DNA of 64,000 nt from contig NZ_MDGQ01000003.1 of assembly GCF_001747105.1 (NCBI RefSeq), forward strand, positions 124,001-188,000. The letters run 5' to 3'. A model generated the notes under the pieces. That model did no database searches, was not told the origin of the DNA, and saw only the letters and a list, made by a program, of their open reading frames with translations. This document shows, in pieces, positions 43,009-52,502 of the stretch; the first letter of the stretch is position 1; the number at the start of each line of letters is the position of its first letter. This DNA is from Roseivirga misakiensis (GTDB lineage: Bacteria; Bacteroidota; Bacteroidia; Cytophagales; Cyclobacteriaceae). The translations under genes and the position numbers were made by a program.

Positions 43009-43719
43009 CTATCTTTTATTGAGGGATAATTGTTTGTGTAAAACCCTTAAATCCTTGGGATAATCTGCCATAACTACTACTTGTTCTTTCAGGTTGTCAA
43101 AAGCGAGTGCGCTAGCATGCAGTGCAAAGCGTTTAATCAATGGCAATTCTTCTGTATCCCTTTTCAATTTATAGTTCCTTTTAATCTGGGATAAATAGAG
43201 ATCAGCTCCACCATACATATCGTCATTTATTAGCGGGGCATCCTTTTTAGAAAGGTGAATTCTTATCTGATGCATTCGACCTGTCTTAGGAATACATGAA
43301 ACCAGCGTGTGGTTTTTAAATAACTCCATAGTATTCACCGTTGTCTTAGCTGGCTTACCTACCGCGTAATCAATCTTCGTCACTCCTTTATTTAAGGTAT
43401 AAATAGGCAAGTCAATTACTTCATTTCTGAATTCGTGAATACCGTGAACAAATGCATGATAAGTTTTTTTGATTGATCGGTGCTCAAACTGAAGTGAAGC
43501 ATGACGGTATGCCTCCTTATTTTTCGCAAAAAGCAGACAACCAGAAGTTTCTTTATCTAACCGATGACATGCCGACAGGGACTCACTAAAGGACTTAGCC
43601 AACTTTTGCAAGTTCATCGGGTCGTTTCGATCCTCCAAAGAGGCCATAAAAGGAGGTTTGTTGACGACTAAGAAGTTGTCGTCCTCAAATATGATTAACG
43701 ATTCGAATTTGATTTTCAT
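43009..43719 (-). CDS. RluA family pseudouridine synthase
   Basis: About 236 residues from the ATG at 43719; a GTG 9 bp upstream is possible. The catalytic motif is CHRLDKETSGCLLFAKN (catalytic Asp), with IKKTYHAFVHG and the C-terminal PKTGRMHQIRIHLS. There is no S4 domain. The enzyme would convert uridine to pseudouridine in rRNA or tRNA; the exact target cannot be read. It follows the histidine kinase gene after 24 bp and may be co-transcribed. Confidence 0.92.
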   Translation of the reverse strand: MKIKFESLIIFEDDNFLVVNKPPFMASLEDRNDPMNLQKLAKSFSESLSACHRLDKETSGCLLFAKNKEAYRHASLQFEHRSIKKTYHAFVHGIHEFRNEVIDLPIYTLNKGVTKIDYAVGKPAKTTVNTMELFKNHTLVSCIPKTGRMHQIRIHLSKKDAPLINDDMYGGADLYLSQIKRNYKLKRDTEELPLIKRFALHASALAFDNLKEQVVVMADYPKDLRVLHKQLSLNKR

Positions 43720-43743
43720 GAAGGGCACAAAAGTAACAAGAAC

Positions 43744-44841
43744 TTATCGATCTTGTGACATCATTTCTAACTCCAACTTTGCTTCCTCTTCCATTTCTGC
43801 CGTACTCTGACCAATTGGTAGTTTGAAGCTAAAATTAGAGCCTTCATTTACAGTACTGACTACGTTTATGTTAGCATTATGCGCCTCCACAACGTGTTTT
43901 ACAATGGCCAGGCCTAAGCCTGTACCTCCGCTTTCTTTCGATCGGGACTTATCAACTCTGAAAAAACGCTCAAATATGCGATCCAGGTCTTCAGGTGGAA
44001 TTCCAACTCCTGTATCTCTCACAAAAACTTGAACCATATCATCTTCAACCTCAAAGCCCACTTGAATACTTCCCTTATCTGTGTATTTGATCGCATTAGA
44101 AACCAGGTTTACCAATACTCTATATATCCTAATCGCATCTGCATGAACAAATATTGGATCTGGATAAGAGGTATCCATTCTAATGGTGAGCCCTTTCTTT
44201 TCTGCCTTATTCTCTAATTGATCAATTACCTCTCGGGCTGTAACTACGATATCAAAATGCTCAAAATGCATTTTAATCTCCCCCGTTTCGATTTGAGAAA
44301 GGGTTAAGAGGTCATGAATAAGGGAATCGAGGTTATCTAAACTTTTGGCAGCTCGTTTTAAAAATCGTTTTCTAACCTTTTTATCATCTACTGCACCATC
44401 CAGCAAGGTATGTACGAATCCTTGCGCTGCAAACACTGGCGTTTTCAGTTCATGACTTACATCGGCTAGGAATTCTCGTCGAAAAACTTCGAGTTTCCTT
44501 AGGTCTTCGATCTCTTTGTTACGATTAACTCCAAAGGTCAGAATCTCTCGGTTAATCCTTTTTAAAGGGTTGGTACTTGTAGAGGCATCTTCTTCGCTTT
44601 CAGTAAAAGAGAAGTCTTTATTCCTCATTTTATTGAGCACCTTATATATTTCGCCAATCTCTTTAAAAACCAGAAATTCGAAAGTGACGAAAACGAGGAG
44701 ATAAGTAGCAGCAAAGGAAAGTAACCCTGCTACGAGCAAACTTTGCACAGTAACATCGGGAACCAGAGATAGAAAAGCGGTGGTGACACCAGCTACGACT
44801 ATTGCTAAAATTAGCGCTACAACTCTGGAATTAAATAACAT
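43744..44841 (-). CDS. PhoR-like sensor histidine kinase
   Basis: A 365-residue kinase with two N-terminal membrane helices (residues ~8-28 and ~34-58) and almost no periplasmic loop. The phosphoacceptor is H130 in FLADVSHELKTPVFAAQGF. The ATP-binding domain has the N box (LVNLVSNAIKYT), G1 (VFVRDTGVGIPPED) and G2 (GGTGLGLAIVKH). The small sensor region suggests sensing within the membrane or via partner proteins, as in PhoR. The response regulator gene ends 2 bp upstream, so both form one unit. Confidence 0.93.
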   Translation of the reverse strand: MLFNSRVVALILAIVVAGVTTAFLSLVPDVTVQSLLVAGLLSFAATYLLVFVTFEFLVFKEIGEIYKVLNKMRNKDFSFTESEEDASTSTNPLKRINREILTFGVNRNKEIEDLRKLEVFRREFLADVSHELKTPVFAAQGFVHTLLDGAVDDKKVRKRFLKRAAKSLDNLDSLIHDLLTLSQIETGEIKMHFEHFDIVVTAREVIDQLENKAEKKGLTIRMDTSYPDPIFVHADAIRIYRVLVNLVSNAIKYTDKGSIQVGFEVEDDMVQVFVRDTGVGIPPEDLDRIFERFFRVDKSRSKESGGTGLGLAIVKHVVEAHNANINVVSTVNEGSNFSFKLPIGQSTAEMEEEAKLELEMMSQDR

Positions 44842-44843
44842 GA

Positions 44844-45533
44844 TTAGGCAATGTCAAACTTGTATCCTACCCCTTTTACAGTGGAGATATAACCTTCACC
44901 TATTTTTTCCCTTACTTTTCTAATGTGTACATCAACTGTTCTTGCTAACACGTAAACATCGGTTCCCCAAATGTTTTGGAGTAACTCATCTCGACTAAAC
45001 ACCTTATTGGGGTGTTGAGCCAAAAAGTAAAGCAATTCAAATTCTTTTTTAGGCAGCGTGAACTGATCGCCATCAATGTTCACCGTATAGCTAGACCGAT
45101 CAATCGTTAAGTTTCCAGCTACAATTTGTGATTTCTTCTTACTGCTCTTACTCTCCTTTCTAAACAGTGCGCTAATTCTACTCATTAATGCTCTAGGCTT
45201 AATGGGCTTAGTGATGTAATCATCAGCACCAGCTTCAAAAGCAGCCACTTCAGAGTATTCTTCTGTACGAGCGGTTAAAAAAGTAATATGTGCATCTGAC
45301 ATATCTGGAAGTTCGCGAATCTGCCTACAAGTCTCAACACCATCTTGCTGAGGCATCATAATATCGAGGAGAATTAAATCTGGACTGAATTTTTTGCAGA
45401 TACTTACTGCCTTCATTCCATCTTCTGCAGTTTCAACTTCGTAACCTTCTTTTTTTAGGTTGTATTTAAGCAGCTCTAAGATGTCTAAATCATCATCAAC
45501 AACTAGAACTTTTGGAGATTGCTTGCTTGTCAT
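44844..45533 (-). CDS. OmpR/PhoB family response regulator
   Basis: About 229 residues from the ATG at 45533; a TTG 18 bp upstream overlaps the presumed transcription start and is unlikely. The receiver domain has the acidic pair VVDDD, the phosphorylated D57 (LLDIMMPQQDG) and the Lys of YITKPIKPRAL. The winged-helix effector ends with RTVDVHIRKVREKIGEG and STVKGVGYKFD. With the kinase downstream it forms a PhoB/PhoR-like two-component system; a link to phosphate is not shown by the neighbours. Confidence 0.93.
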   Translation of the reverse strand: MTSKQSPKVLVVDDDLDILELLKYNLKKEGYEVETAEDGMKAVSICKKFSPDLILLDIMMPQQDGVETCRQIRELPDMSDAHITFLTARTEEYSEVAAFEAGADDYITKPIKPRALMSRISALFRKESKSSKKKSQIVAGNLTIDRSSYTVNIDGDQFTLPKKEFELLYFLAQHPNKVFSRDELLQNIWGTDVYVLARTVDVHIRKVREKIGEGYISTVKGVGYKFDIA

Positions 45534-45552
45534 GGATTTTGTGGTTGTCAAA

Positions 45553-45584
45553 CAAAGATATATTAATTATATCCTTGTGTACAA
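45553..45584 (-). promoter_or_regulatory. Bacteroidota promoter of the two-component operon
   Basis: On the minus strand TTG (45584-45582), a 21-nt spacer and TATCTTTG (45560-45553) match the consensus. The position so close to the gene argues for the ATG at 45533 as the true start. Confidence 0.65.
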
Positions 45585-45595
45585 CAATTTTTAAA

Positions 45596-46402
45596 TCACT
45601 GAACGACAGCCATCGGATGCTTGAGGTTTTTGGCTTTTTTCAACTCAACTCTCAGATAACCTACATAGATTTTAGCCTGAAACTTGAGGGGGATCTTATT
45701 TAAGTCATCGGATAGCCAAACTTTTAGGGTATTATCCTCCTCAAAAAGACTATCCTTTTCGATTATTGGTACCAGCACGACAGATTTGACCTTGCCAAAT
45801 TTTGTTTTAATCACTTCCCGCCCTGTGAACTTAACACGGAAAGGCTGTTCTTTCTCATCAAAAAAGGTATTGACCGTAATAATATCTCCCACGTTCAGTT
45901 TATCGAAATCGATCGACCGGAGATAATAATAGCCGGTAACCATATCTTGCACGTTATGAGGAATGGCATATTCTTCTCTCTTCTCTAGCTTCTTCGTCTC
46001 CTTATGAAGCTTAGTTACAAGGACTGAATCCTTGTCGTGATCAAAGTATAAGATTTCGTTTTTCCTGAACCTTCCCTCTCTTATATATCGATAAAATCGC
46101 TGAGGAATTAGCTTAGTCGTATCGTAGTAAGTACCCCAATTATCTCTGACAGGAGAAAATAAATCGAACATACCGGAGGTTTTGGCATTGATATCGATCT
46201 TCCAAGTGGGATGGTCATTTACACTATAAATAATGTTGCTAACGTTAAAGGAAACCTCTGCCGCTTTAATAAATCCTATTGAAGCTTTCATCTCCAAGAA
46301 TTCACCAGCCTTAAAAGGCATGTCCTCAGTTAACTGATAGCTTTGACTAAAACCTAATTGGAAAAAGACAAGTGCACAAATACTAAAAATACTTCTCCTC
46401 AT
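45596..46402 (-). CDS. exported DUF3108 family protein
   Basis: About 268 residues from the ATG at 46402 (MRRSIFSICALVFFQLGFSQ, signal peptide). The mature part is a beta-rich envelope domain with FKAGEFLEMKASIGFIKAAEVSF near the start and VWLSDDLNKIPLKFQAKIYVGYLRVEL near the end, which are typical DUF3108 features. The function of the family is unknown, but it acts in the periplasm. It is followed by the response regulator operon. Confidence 0.88.
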   Translation of the reverse strand: MRRSIFSICALVFFQLGFSQSYQLTEDMPFKAGEFLEMKASIGFIKAAEVSFNVSNIIYSVNDHPTWKIDINAKTSGMFDLFSPVRDNWGTYYDTTKLIPQRFYRYIREGRFRKNEILYFDHDKDSVLVTKLHKETKKLEKREEYAIPHNVQDMVTGYYYLRSIDFDKLNVGDIITVNTFFDEKEQPFRVKFTGREVIKTKFGKVKSVVLVPIIEKDSLFEEDNTLKVWLSDDLNKIPLKFQAKIYVGYLRVELKKAKNLKHPMAVVQ

Positions 46403-46445
46403 ATTCAACTTTCTGCCAATAATGACAAAGGTCGTACCAGAATCG

Positions 46446-47486
46446 TTATAGCGACGGATATCGCTTTTTGAGATATTCTAAATAAGCCAATAAATCTCCT
46501 CCAAATTCACCATCTAATTGTGCCTCCAGAACGTCTTGTTGAGAGTTATATCTCAGCAACGACATAAAGAAAGTATTATTTGGCGTAAAATCATCAAAGT
46601 AACTCAGATACCGTGCTGATTTAAAAGGGACGTTTTTAAAGTCGACCTTAATCTGTTCGATCATTTGATCTTTTAGGACTTGCTTTTCATCGACTTCCAA
46701 ATCCGTCATACCCTTGTATAAGGAATCTAACCTTTGCGATGCGCCGAGTAAGTACGTCCTAAACATCACTTGATCTTCATTACTGGCTATATAATCAGTC
46801 ACCTCTTGACTACCCTTACCATACTTATCTTCAAGAAACATGATGGCTCCCCTATCTCCGATAAAGGATGCCAAGTTTTCATTGAAAGTAACGGAATCCT
46901 TTACGAACAAAGTTCCATGGGTTAATTCATGAATAATTAAACTGGCCAAATCTCCTTCTGATCGGTTGAGCATATTGGAAAGTACTGGATCTTTAAACCA
47001 ACCCAGAGTAGACCAACCACCTGCTGTTCTTAAACCAACATCTAAGCCCTCTTCCTCCTTTACACGATTAAACTCTTCGACTGCTTTTTCCCTCACAAAG
47101 AATCCTTTATAAGGAAAACGACCAATGAAAGGAAACTTCCAGGTTCGAGGTCTAAAAGAATAGGGATCACATGCAGTAACAACGAACATCGAAGGTTTGC
47201 CCTCCTGGTCAAAAATCGTAGAATAATTTTCTGAATAGTTAATCCCAAGCTCATCGAAAGCGAATTGTTTCGCTTCCATTATAACCTGAACTTTTTCTTT
47301 TTGTGCTTGGGTAGTACTGGTGTCAGCTAGGAATTCTTCTAACGGAACTGACTGATTTACAACACGCAGCTGTCCCCTTAATTGCATCATACCATAGCTG
47401 ACCAATTCGAATTGCCATGCAACAAAAATGACGATTAAAACGGCCAACGCGAGCCCCACTCTTTTTAAGATTTTCTTCACCTTCAT
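46446..47486 (-). CDS. predicted aminopeptidase (PF10023-type), membrane-anchored
   Basis: A 346-residue protein with an N-terminal membrane helix (residues ~8-28). The zinc-peptidase motif is SLIIHELTHGTLF (HExxH), followed by the NENLASFIGDRGA block with a downstream Glu as third ligand. The family is annotated as predicted aminopeptidase, without confirmed substrate. Its gene is divergent from recA, with a 91-bp shared upstream region. Confidence 0.82.
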   Translation of the reverse strand: MKVKKILKRVGLALAVLIVIFVAWQFELVSYGMMQLRGQLRVVNQSVPLEEFLADTSTTQAQKEKVQVIMEAKQFAFDELGINYSENYSTIFDQEGKPSMFVVTACDPYSFRPRTWKFPFIGRFPYKGFFVREKAVEEFNRVKEEEGLDVGLRTAGGWSTLGWFKDPVLSNMLNRSEGDLASLIIHELTHGTLFVKDSVTFNENLASFIGDRGAIMFLEDKYGKGSQEVTDYIASNEDQVMFRTYLLGASQRLDSLYKGMTDLEVDEKQVLKDQMIEQIKVDFKNVPFKSARYLSYFDDFTPNNTFFMSLLRYNSQQDVLEAQLDGEFGGDLLAYLEYLKKRYPSL

Positions 47487-47515
47487 CTATTACGAAAATA
47501 AGGGATAATGGATGG

Positions 47516-47546
47516 TTGTGTATTGCAGTCTTTACCACTATCTTCA
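47516..47546 (+). promoter_or_regulatory. candidate recA promoter
   Basis: TTG (47516-47518), a 20-nt spacer and TATCTTCA (47539-47546) resemble the consensus with two mismatches in the last bases. Spacing is good; no LexA-like palindrome is visible. Confidence 0.35.
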
Positions 47547-47577
47547 CAAACTATTCAAGACAAAACACCCCATAAAG

Positions 47578-48597
47578 ATGAGTGAGAATTCCGAAAAATT
47601 AAAGGCATTACAATTAACAATAGATAAGCTAGAAAAATCTTACGGCAAAGGTGCCGTAATGAAGCTGAGTGATAATAAGGTTGAAGACTTACCATCTATC
47701 CCAACGGGTTCTCTTGGATTAGACATCGCGCTGGGTATTGGCGGTATACCTAGAGGACGGGTTATTGAGATTTATGGCCCTGAATCTTCAGGTAAAACAA
47801 CCTTAACCATGCACTGCATTGCTGAGGCTCAAAAAAGAGGCGGTTTAGCAGCCTTTATTGATGCTGAACATGCTTTCGACAAAGGATATGCTGAAAAACT
47901 GGGCATCGACACTGAAAACCTTCTCATATCTCAGCCAGATAATGGTGAGCAAGCATTGGAGATTGCAGAACACCTTATCCGATCAGGCGCATTAGATATT
48001 ATCGTTATTGATTCAGTAGCTGCGCTTGTCCCTAAAGCCGAAATCGAAGGTGAAATGGGTGATAGCAAGATGGGACTTCAAGCACGTTTGATGTCTCAAG
48101 CTTTAAGAAAACTGACAGGAACCATCAATAAAACGGGTTGTGCCTGTATTTTCATTAACCAGTTAAGAGAGAAGATTGGTGTAATGTTCGGAAATCCTGA
48201 AACAACTACCGGTGGTAATGCCCTTAAATTCTACGCTTCAGTAAGACTTGACATCAGAAGAATCGGTCAAATCAAAGAAAGTGCTGATAACATAATGGGT
48301 AATAGAACTCGTGTGAAAGTGGTAAAAAATAAAGTATCACCTCCATTCAAAGTAGTTGAGTTTGACATTATGTATGGTCAAGGAATTTCTAAATCTGGCG
48401 AAATCCTAGATATAGGAGTTGAATTCGAAATCATCAAAAAGGCCGGCTCATGGTTTTCCTACAATGGTGAAAAACTTGGCCAAGGTAGAGATGCTGTTAA
48501 GCGCTTGATTGAAGATAACCCGGAATTGGCCGAAGAATTAGAAACTAAGATCAAAGCTGTGATCAACGGTGAGGTAGAAGCGACACCAGCAGAATAA
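47578..48597 (+). CDS. recA: recombinase RecA
   Basis: A 339-residue DNA strand-exchange ATPase. The ATG at 47578 gives the usual start ([20 protein letters not shown]); an earlier in-frame start would add 22 residues without family support. Walker A is GPESSGKT (67-74), followed by [33 protein letters not shown], the L1/L2 loops ([20 protein letters not shown]) and a full-length C-terminal domain. No intein or truncation. Confidence 0.99.
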   Translation: MSENSEKLKALQLTIDKLEKSYGKGAVMKLSDNKVEDLPSIPTGSLGLDIALGIGGIPRGRVIEIYGPESSGKTTLTMHCIAEAQKRGGLAAFIDAEHAFDKGYAEKLGIDTENLLISQPDNGEQALEIAEHLIRSGALDIIVIDSVAALVPKAEIEGEMGDSKMGLQARLMSQALRKLTGTINKTGCACIFINQLREKIGVMFGNPETTTGGNALKFYASVRLDIRRIGQIKESADNIMGNRTRVKVVKNKVSPPFKVVEFDIMYGQGISKSGEILDIGVEFEIIKKAGSWFSYNGEKLGQGRDAVKRLIEDNPELAEELETKIKAVINGEVEATPAE

Positions 48598-48607
48598 AAC
48601 CTAATTT

Positions 48608-49273
48608 TTGCAACGATATGCCATCATAGTAGCAGGCGGAAGTGGAAAACGCATGCAAAGTGAGCTACCCAAACAGTTTCTTGAACTAGCTGGGAAACCC
48701 ATTTTAATGCACACGCTTGAAGCCTACTACTATGAGCAGACCGAAATTATCCTCGTGCTTCCAGTTAAAGAATTGACACAATGGAAGAGCCTGTGTATTC
48801 AACATAATTTTGACATCCCGCACCGTATAGTTGAAGGCGGAACAAGCAGATTCAGATCCGTACAAAATGGCTTATCTGCTATCGAAAACACCACCGGACT
48901 TGTGGCAATTCACGATGGCGTTCGACCGCTAATCAAAAGATCAATTATTTCCGAATCCTATCGCATTGCCGATGAAAAAGGAAATGCCATCACCGCTGTA
49001 GCAGCCAAAGACTCACTGAGAGAAATAGGTGATTGGGGTAATAAAGCGGTCGATAGATCTAAATTCCAGATCATTCAAACACCGCAAACCTTTAGAATTG
49101 AACTCATTAAGAAGGCTTTTGAAACGAAAGAACAAGATACCTTTACCGACGACGCTTCTGTGCTTGAGAACTCTGGTGAACGCATTCATTTAATCGAAGG
49201 TGACTATAGCAATATAAAAATCACTACTCCCGAAGATTTAAGGATTGCCGAATCTTTGCTTAGACCAAACTAG
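48608..49273 (+). CDS. ispD: 2-C-methyl-D-erythritol 4-phosphate cytidylyltransferase
   Basis: A 221-residue enzyme of the MEP isoprenoid pathway that joins CTP to methylerythritol phosphate. Seen: the nucleotide-binding IIVAGGSGKRMQSELPKQF, IHDGVRPLI, AVAAKDSLR and TFTDDASVLE, followed by the ending ITTPEDLRIAESLL. The start must be TTG at 48608, because a stop codon lies two codons upstream in frame. It is 10 bp after recA. Confidence 0.96.
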   Translation: MQRYAIIVAGGSGKRMQSELPKQFLELAGKPILMHTLEAYYYEQTEIILVLPVKELTQWKSLCIQHNFDIPHRIVEGGTSRFRSVQNGLSAIENTTGLVAIHDGVRPLIKRSIISESYRIADEKGNAITAVAAKDSLREIGDWGNKAVDRSKFQIIQTPQTFRIELIKKAFETKEQDTFTDDASVLENSGERIHLIEGDYSNIKITTPEDLRIAESLLRPN

Positions 49274-49277
49274 GCAC

Positions 49278-49307
49278 TTGAATTGAGTAAGATTTTCCCT
49301 ATCTTAT
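49278..49307 (+). promoter_or_regulatory. candidate promoter of the sugar operon
   Basis: TTG (49278-49280), a 19-nt spacer and TATCTTAT (49300-49307, two mismatches from TAnnTTTG) precede the DUF1080 gene by 17 nt. Confidence 0.4.
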
Positions 49308-49324
49308 TGCTCTAATTTTTTACC

Positions 49325-50107
49325 ATGAAACGCGCCCTATTCAGCGCCTCGATTTTGGGGCTTGCTTTACTTTGCCTAGTATCCTGTAATTCTAAGGAAG
49401 ACGAGTGGATAGCACTTTTTAATGGTAAGGATTTAGAAGGCTGGACTCCTAAAATAACTGGTTATGACGTCGGCGAGAATTACGGCAACACTTTCAGAGT
49501 TGTTGATGGTCTTCTGACAGTATCCTATGACAAATACTACCGGTTCGAAAACCGATTCGGACACCTCTTCTACAAGGATAAATTTTCAGATTATCTCTTA
49601 CATATTGAATATCGCTTTATCGGAGAGCAGGCTGAAGGTGGAGAACAATGGGCGTTAAAAAACAGCGGAGTCATGCTTCATGCCCAGTCCCCAGAATCGA
49701 TGAAAAACCAACAAGACTTCCCAATTTCTCTAGAGGCCCAATTTCTTGGCGGGCTAAATAATGGCGAAAGACCCACAGGTAGCCTTTGTACACCAGGCAC
49801 ACATGTAGATATAGACAATGAGTTCACAGAAAGACATTGTATCACATCAAAAGCTCCCACCTTTCATGGCGAAGAATGGGTAACAATCGATATTTTGGTT
49901 AGAAATAACGAAGAAATCGCCCACATCATTGAAGGCGACACAATCATAAAATACACCAACCCCATAATCGGTGGCGGTGTTGTAAATAACTTCGATCCAT
50001 CTACCAAGGTGGATGGAAAACCACTAAAAGAAGGATTTATCGCACTGCAAAGCGAGAGCCACCCTATTCAATTCAGAAAAGTGATGCTCAAAGATCTTTC
50101 TAAATAA
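49325..50107 (+). CDS. DUF1080 family lipoprotein (3-keto-glycoside hydrolase type)
   Basis: A 260-residue lipoprotein (lipobox LLCLVSC, Cys near residue 21). The mature domain starts with the hallmark WIALFNGKDLEGWTPK and has a jelly-roll pattern with FRVVDGLLTVSYD, LLHIEYRF, NSGVMLHAQ and the ending GFIALQSESHPIQFRKVMLKDL. Members of this family include 3-keto-glycoside hydrolases and glucanase-like proteins. It is the first gene of the sugar operon. Confidence 0.9.
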   Translation: MKRALFSASILGLALLCLVSCNSKEDEWIALFNGKDLEGWTPKITGYDVGENYGNTFRVVDGLLTVSYDKYYRFENRFGHLFYKDKFSDYLLHIEYRFIGEQAEGGEQWALKNSGVMLHAQSPESMKNQQDFPISLEAQFLGGLNNGERPTGSLCTPGTHVDIDNEFTERHCITSKAPTFHGEEWVTIDILVRNNEEIAHIIEGDTIIKYTNPIIGGGVVNNFDPSTKVDGKPLKEGFIALQSESHPIQFRKVMLKDLSK

Positions 50108-50127
50108 GACTACTAAAACTAATAACT

Positions 50128-51357
50128 ATGAGTTTGAATAATTCAATTAACAAGAGTAGACTATTCACGGCTAGTTGCATGGCTCTGACAGTAACGTCAA
50201 TGACTTTTGCCATACGTGCGGGAATTTTAGGTCAACTCGGTACAGATTTTGGCCTAACAGATACACAATTAGGATTCGTCAATTCTATGGCATTTCTAGG
50301 TTTCCCGATCGCAACAATCATCGGTGGATTGATCTACAATACCTTTGGGCCGAAAAAACTAATGTTTGTTGCTTTTGTATCGCATATCATCGGATTGGTG
50401 CTTACAATTTTCGCGGGCGATTTCTGGACTTTACTTATTTCAACCTTCTTTATTGGTTTTGCCAACGGTACAGTAGAAGCGGCTTGTAACCCCATGATCG
50501 CTGATATGCATAGTGGTAATAAAACTACTATGCTCAATAGATTTCACGTATGGTTCCCAGGTGGAATAGTAATCGGCTCTTTAGCTTCAAAATTCATGAC
50601 TGATTTTGACATGGGTTGGCAACTACAAATTGCCATCATGTTAGTCCCAACTTTGATTTATGGTTACCTATTCTTCGGACAGGCATTTCCTGAAAATGAA
50701 AGCGCCGAAAGCAATACTTCTAAGAATATTAAAAGCCTCGTATCTCCATTATTCATCTTCATGGTAATCTGTATGACCCTAACAGCTACGGCAGAATTAG
50801 GAACACAGCAATGGGTGGAGAGGATTCTCGGTAATACAGGTGCAAGCCCAATGCTTATTTTAGCATTAGTTACAGGTCTCATGGCGGTAGGAAGGTTCTT
50901 TGCAGGGCCTGTCATTAAGAGATTCAACCCAGCAGGAGTACTTTGGGGATCGTCTATCATCGCAACCTTAGCTATTTATCTGATGAGTTCTGCGACAGGC
51001 GGAATGGTATATGTAGCTGCTATCCTCTTTGCCATCGGAGTTATGTACTTCTGGCCAACAATGATTGGTTTTGTAGGAGAATATATCCCAAGCACTGGTG
51101 CCTTAGGTATGTCACTTATTGGAGGTGCAGGTATGTTTGCTACAAGTATTTGGCAACCGGTAATCGGTGGTTGGCTAGATGCCGAACGTACCGTTGCGTT
51201 AGATGCTGGTATGACGGCCGAAGCCGCTGAACTTGCTGCAGGACAAGCCACTTTAGGGAACATCGTTTACTTCCCGGCCATATTGGTTGTCCTATTCGGA
51301 ATTCTTTTCTTAAACCGAAATAAAATAGAGAAACAACGCGTACCTCAATCACACTAA
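50128..51357 (+). CDS. MFS family transporter, probably for a sugar
   Basis: A 409-residue membrane protein with about 12 helices and the layout of the major facilitator superfamily. The loop between helices 2 and 3 reads IYNTFGPKKLMF, a variant of the GxxxDRxGRR motif. It lies between DUF1080 and oxidoreductase genes, 20 bp from the first and 3 bp from the second, so uptake of the sugar made by the locus is likely. Substrate is inference. Confidence 0.88.
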   Translation: MSLNNSINKSRLFTASCMALTVTSMTFAIRAGILGQLGTDFGLTDTQLGFVNSMAFLGFPIATIIGGLIYNTFGPKKLMFVAFVSHIIGLVLTIFAGDFWTLLISTFFIGFANGTVEAACNPMIADMHSGNKTTMLNRFHVWFPGGIVIGSLASKFMTDFDMGWQLQIAIMLVPTLIYGYLFFGQAFPENESAESNTSKNIKSLVSPLFIFMVICMTLTATAELGTQQWVERILGNTGASPMLILALVTGLMAVGRFFAGPVIKRFNPAGVLWGSSIIATLAIYLMSSATGGMVYVAAILFAIGVMYFWPTMIGFVGEYIPSTGALGMSLIGGAGMFATSIWQPVIGGWLDAERTVALDAGMTAEAAELAAGQATLGNIVYFPAILVVLFGILFLNRNKIEKQRVPQSH

Positions 51358-51360
51358 AAA

Positions 51361-52497
51361 ATGAGTAAAATAAGACTAGGAATGATTGGAGGAGGTCTGT
51401 CCTCTTTCATTGGAATTGTTCACAGAATTGCAGCCTATATTGGAGAGGAATACACTCTTGTTGGTGGGGCATTCGATACTGATTATGACAATGCGATTAA
51501 GTTCGCGAATAAGTTAGAGTTAGATCCAAGTAGAACCTATCCAGACATAGATACTTTTATTGAAAAAGAGTCGGCCCTTCCAAGCGATCAGCGGATAGAA
51601 GCAGTAGTGGTGGTTACCCCAAACTTCTTACACTACCCGATGGCCAAGCAGTTAATTCAAGCTGGTTTTCATGTGATATGTGAAAAACCAGTCACCAATA
51701 CTGCTGCCGAAGCAATTGAACTGGAAGAACTCGTAAACAAGCACAAAGTAGTTTTTGCCCTGACGCATACGTACACGGGATACCCTATGGTTAGGCAAAT
51801 GAAATCCATGATTGCCGAAGGCATTATTGGTGATATTCAAAAAGTCGATGCACAGTATTATCAAGGCTGGATTAATCCTGTAATTCATGACCCAGAAAAA
51901 CGCAAGAGCGTTTGGCGTTTAGACCCTGCAAAAGCAGGTCAAAGTTGTTGTATGGGTGATATTGGTGTTCATGCCTTTAACATGATAGAATACACGACGG
52001 GACTAAAAACCTTGAAAGTACTTTCGGATTTAAACACGTTATATGCAGATAATCCGCTGGACATTGATGGCACTGCGATGCTACGATTCGAAGATGAAGT
52101 TCGTGGTATAGTTCGGGCAAGCCAGATTGCAACCGCTGAAGAAAATAGTCTCAGAATTTCAGTTTATGGCACAAAGGGCGCACTAAAATGGGAACAAGAA
52201 GACCCTAATTATTTATACCACTTGGAAGATGGAGAGCCTGTGAAAGTGTTAAAACCAGGACATGTTTATGCAAGTGAATTTGCTAAACAGAGCACAAAGA
52301 TGGCTCCTGGACACCCCGAGGGCATTTTTGACTCGATGGCCAACCTTTACATTGGTGCGGCGAAAGCCATTAGAGGCGAGGAATATATAGACGGTGCCTT
52401 CCCAACTATTAGAGATGGGGTACGCGGCATGAAATTTATTGAGGCTGTTCTTGAATCAGACAAGAATGGTAATACTTGGGCAGAAATTGACGATTAA
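51361..52497 (+). CDS. Gfo/Idh/MocA family oxidoreductase
   Basis: A 378-residue cytoplasmic enzyme with an N-terminal Rossmann domain (RLGMIGGGLSSFIGIVH, GGxxS variant of the GxGxxG motif) and the family motif CEKPVTNTAAEA (Lys-Pro of the EKP signature) near residue 105. The catalytic-type stretch GDIGVHAFNMIEY has the expected His. Such enzymes oxidise or reduce hydroxyl or keto groups of sugars and inositols with NAD(P). Here it may interconvert 3-keto and hydroxy sugars. Confidence 0.93.
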   Translation: MSKIRLGMIGGGLSSFIGIVHRIAAYIGEEYTLVGGAFDTDYDNAIKFANKLELDPSRTYPDIDTFIEKESALPSDQRIEAVVVVTPNFLHYPMAKQLIQAGFHVICEKPVTNTAAEAIELEELVNKHKVVFALTHTYTGYPMVRQMKSMIAEGIIGDIQKVDAQYYQGWINPVIHDPEKRKSVWRLDPAKAGQSCCMGDIGVHAFNMIEYTTGLKTLKVLSDLNTLYADNPLDIDGTAMLRFEDEVRGIVRASQIATAEENSLRISVYGTKGALKWEQEDPNYLYHLEDGEPVKVLKPGHVYASEFAKQSTKMAPGHPEGIFDSMANLYIGAAKAIRGEEYIDGAFPTIRDGVRGMKFIEAVLESDKNGNTWAEIDD

Positions 52498-52502
52498 CGA
52501 AG

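Noticed and set aside
47487-47577. A LexA/SOS box before recA.
   Set aside because: No convincing palindrome is present in the short gap; only a weak sigma-type promoter is proposed.
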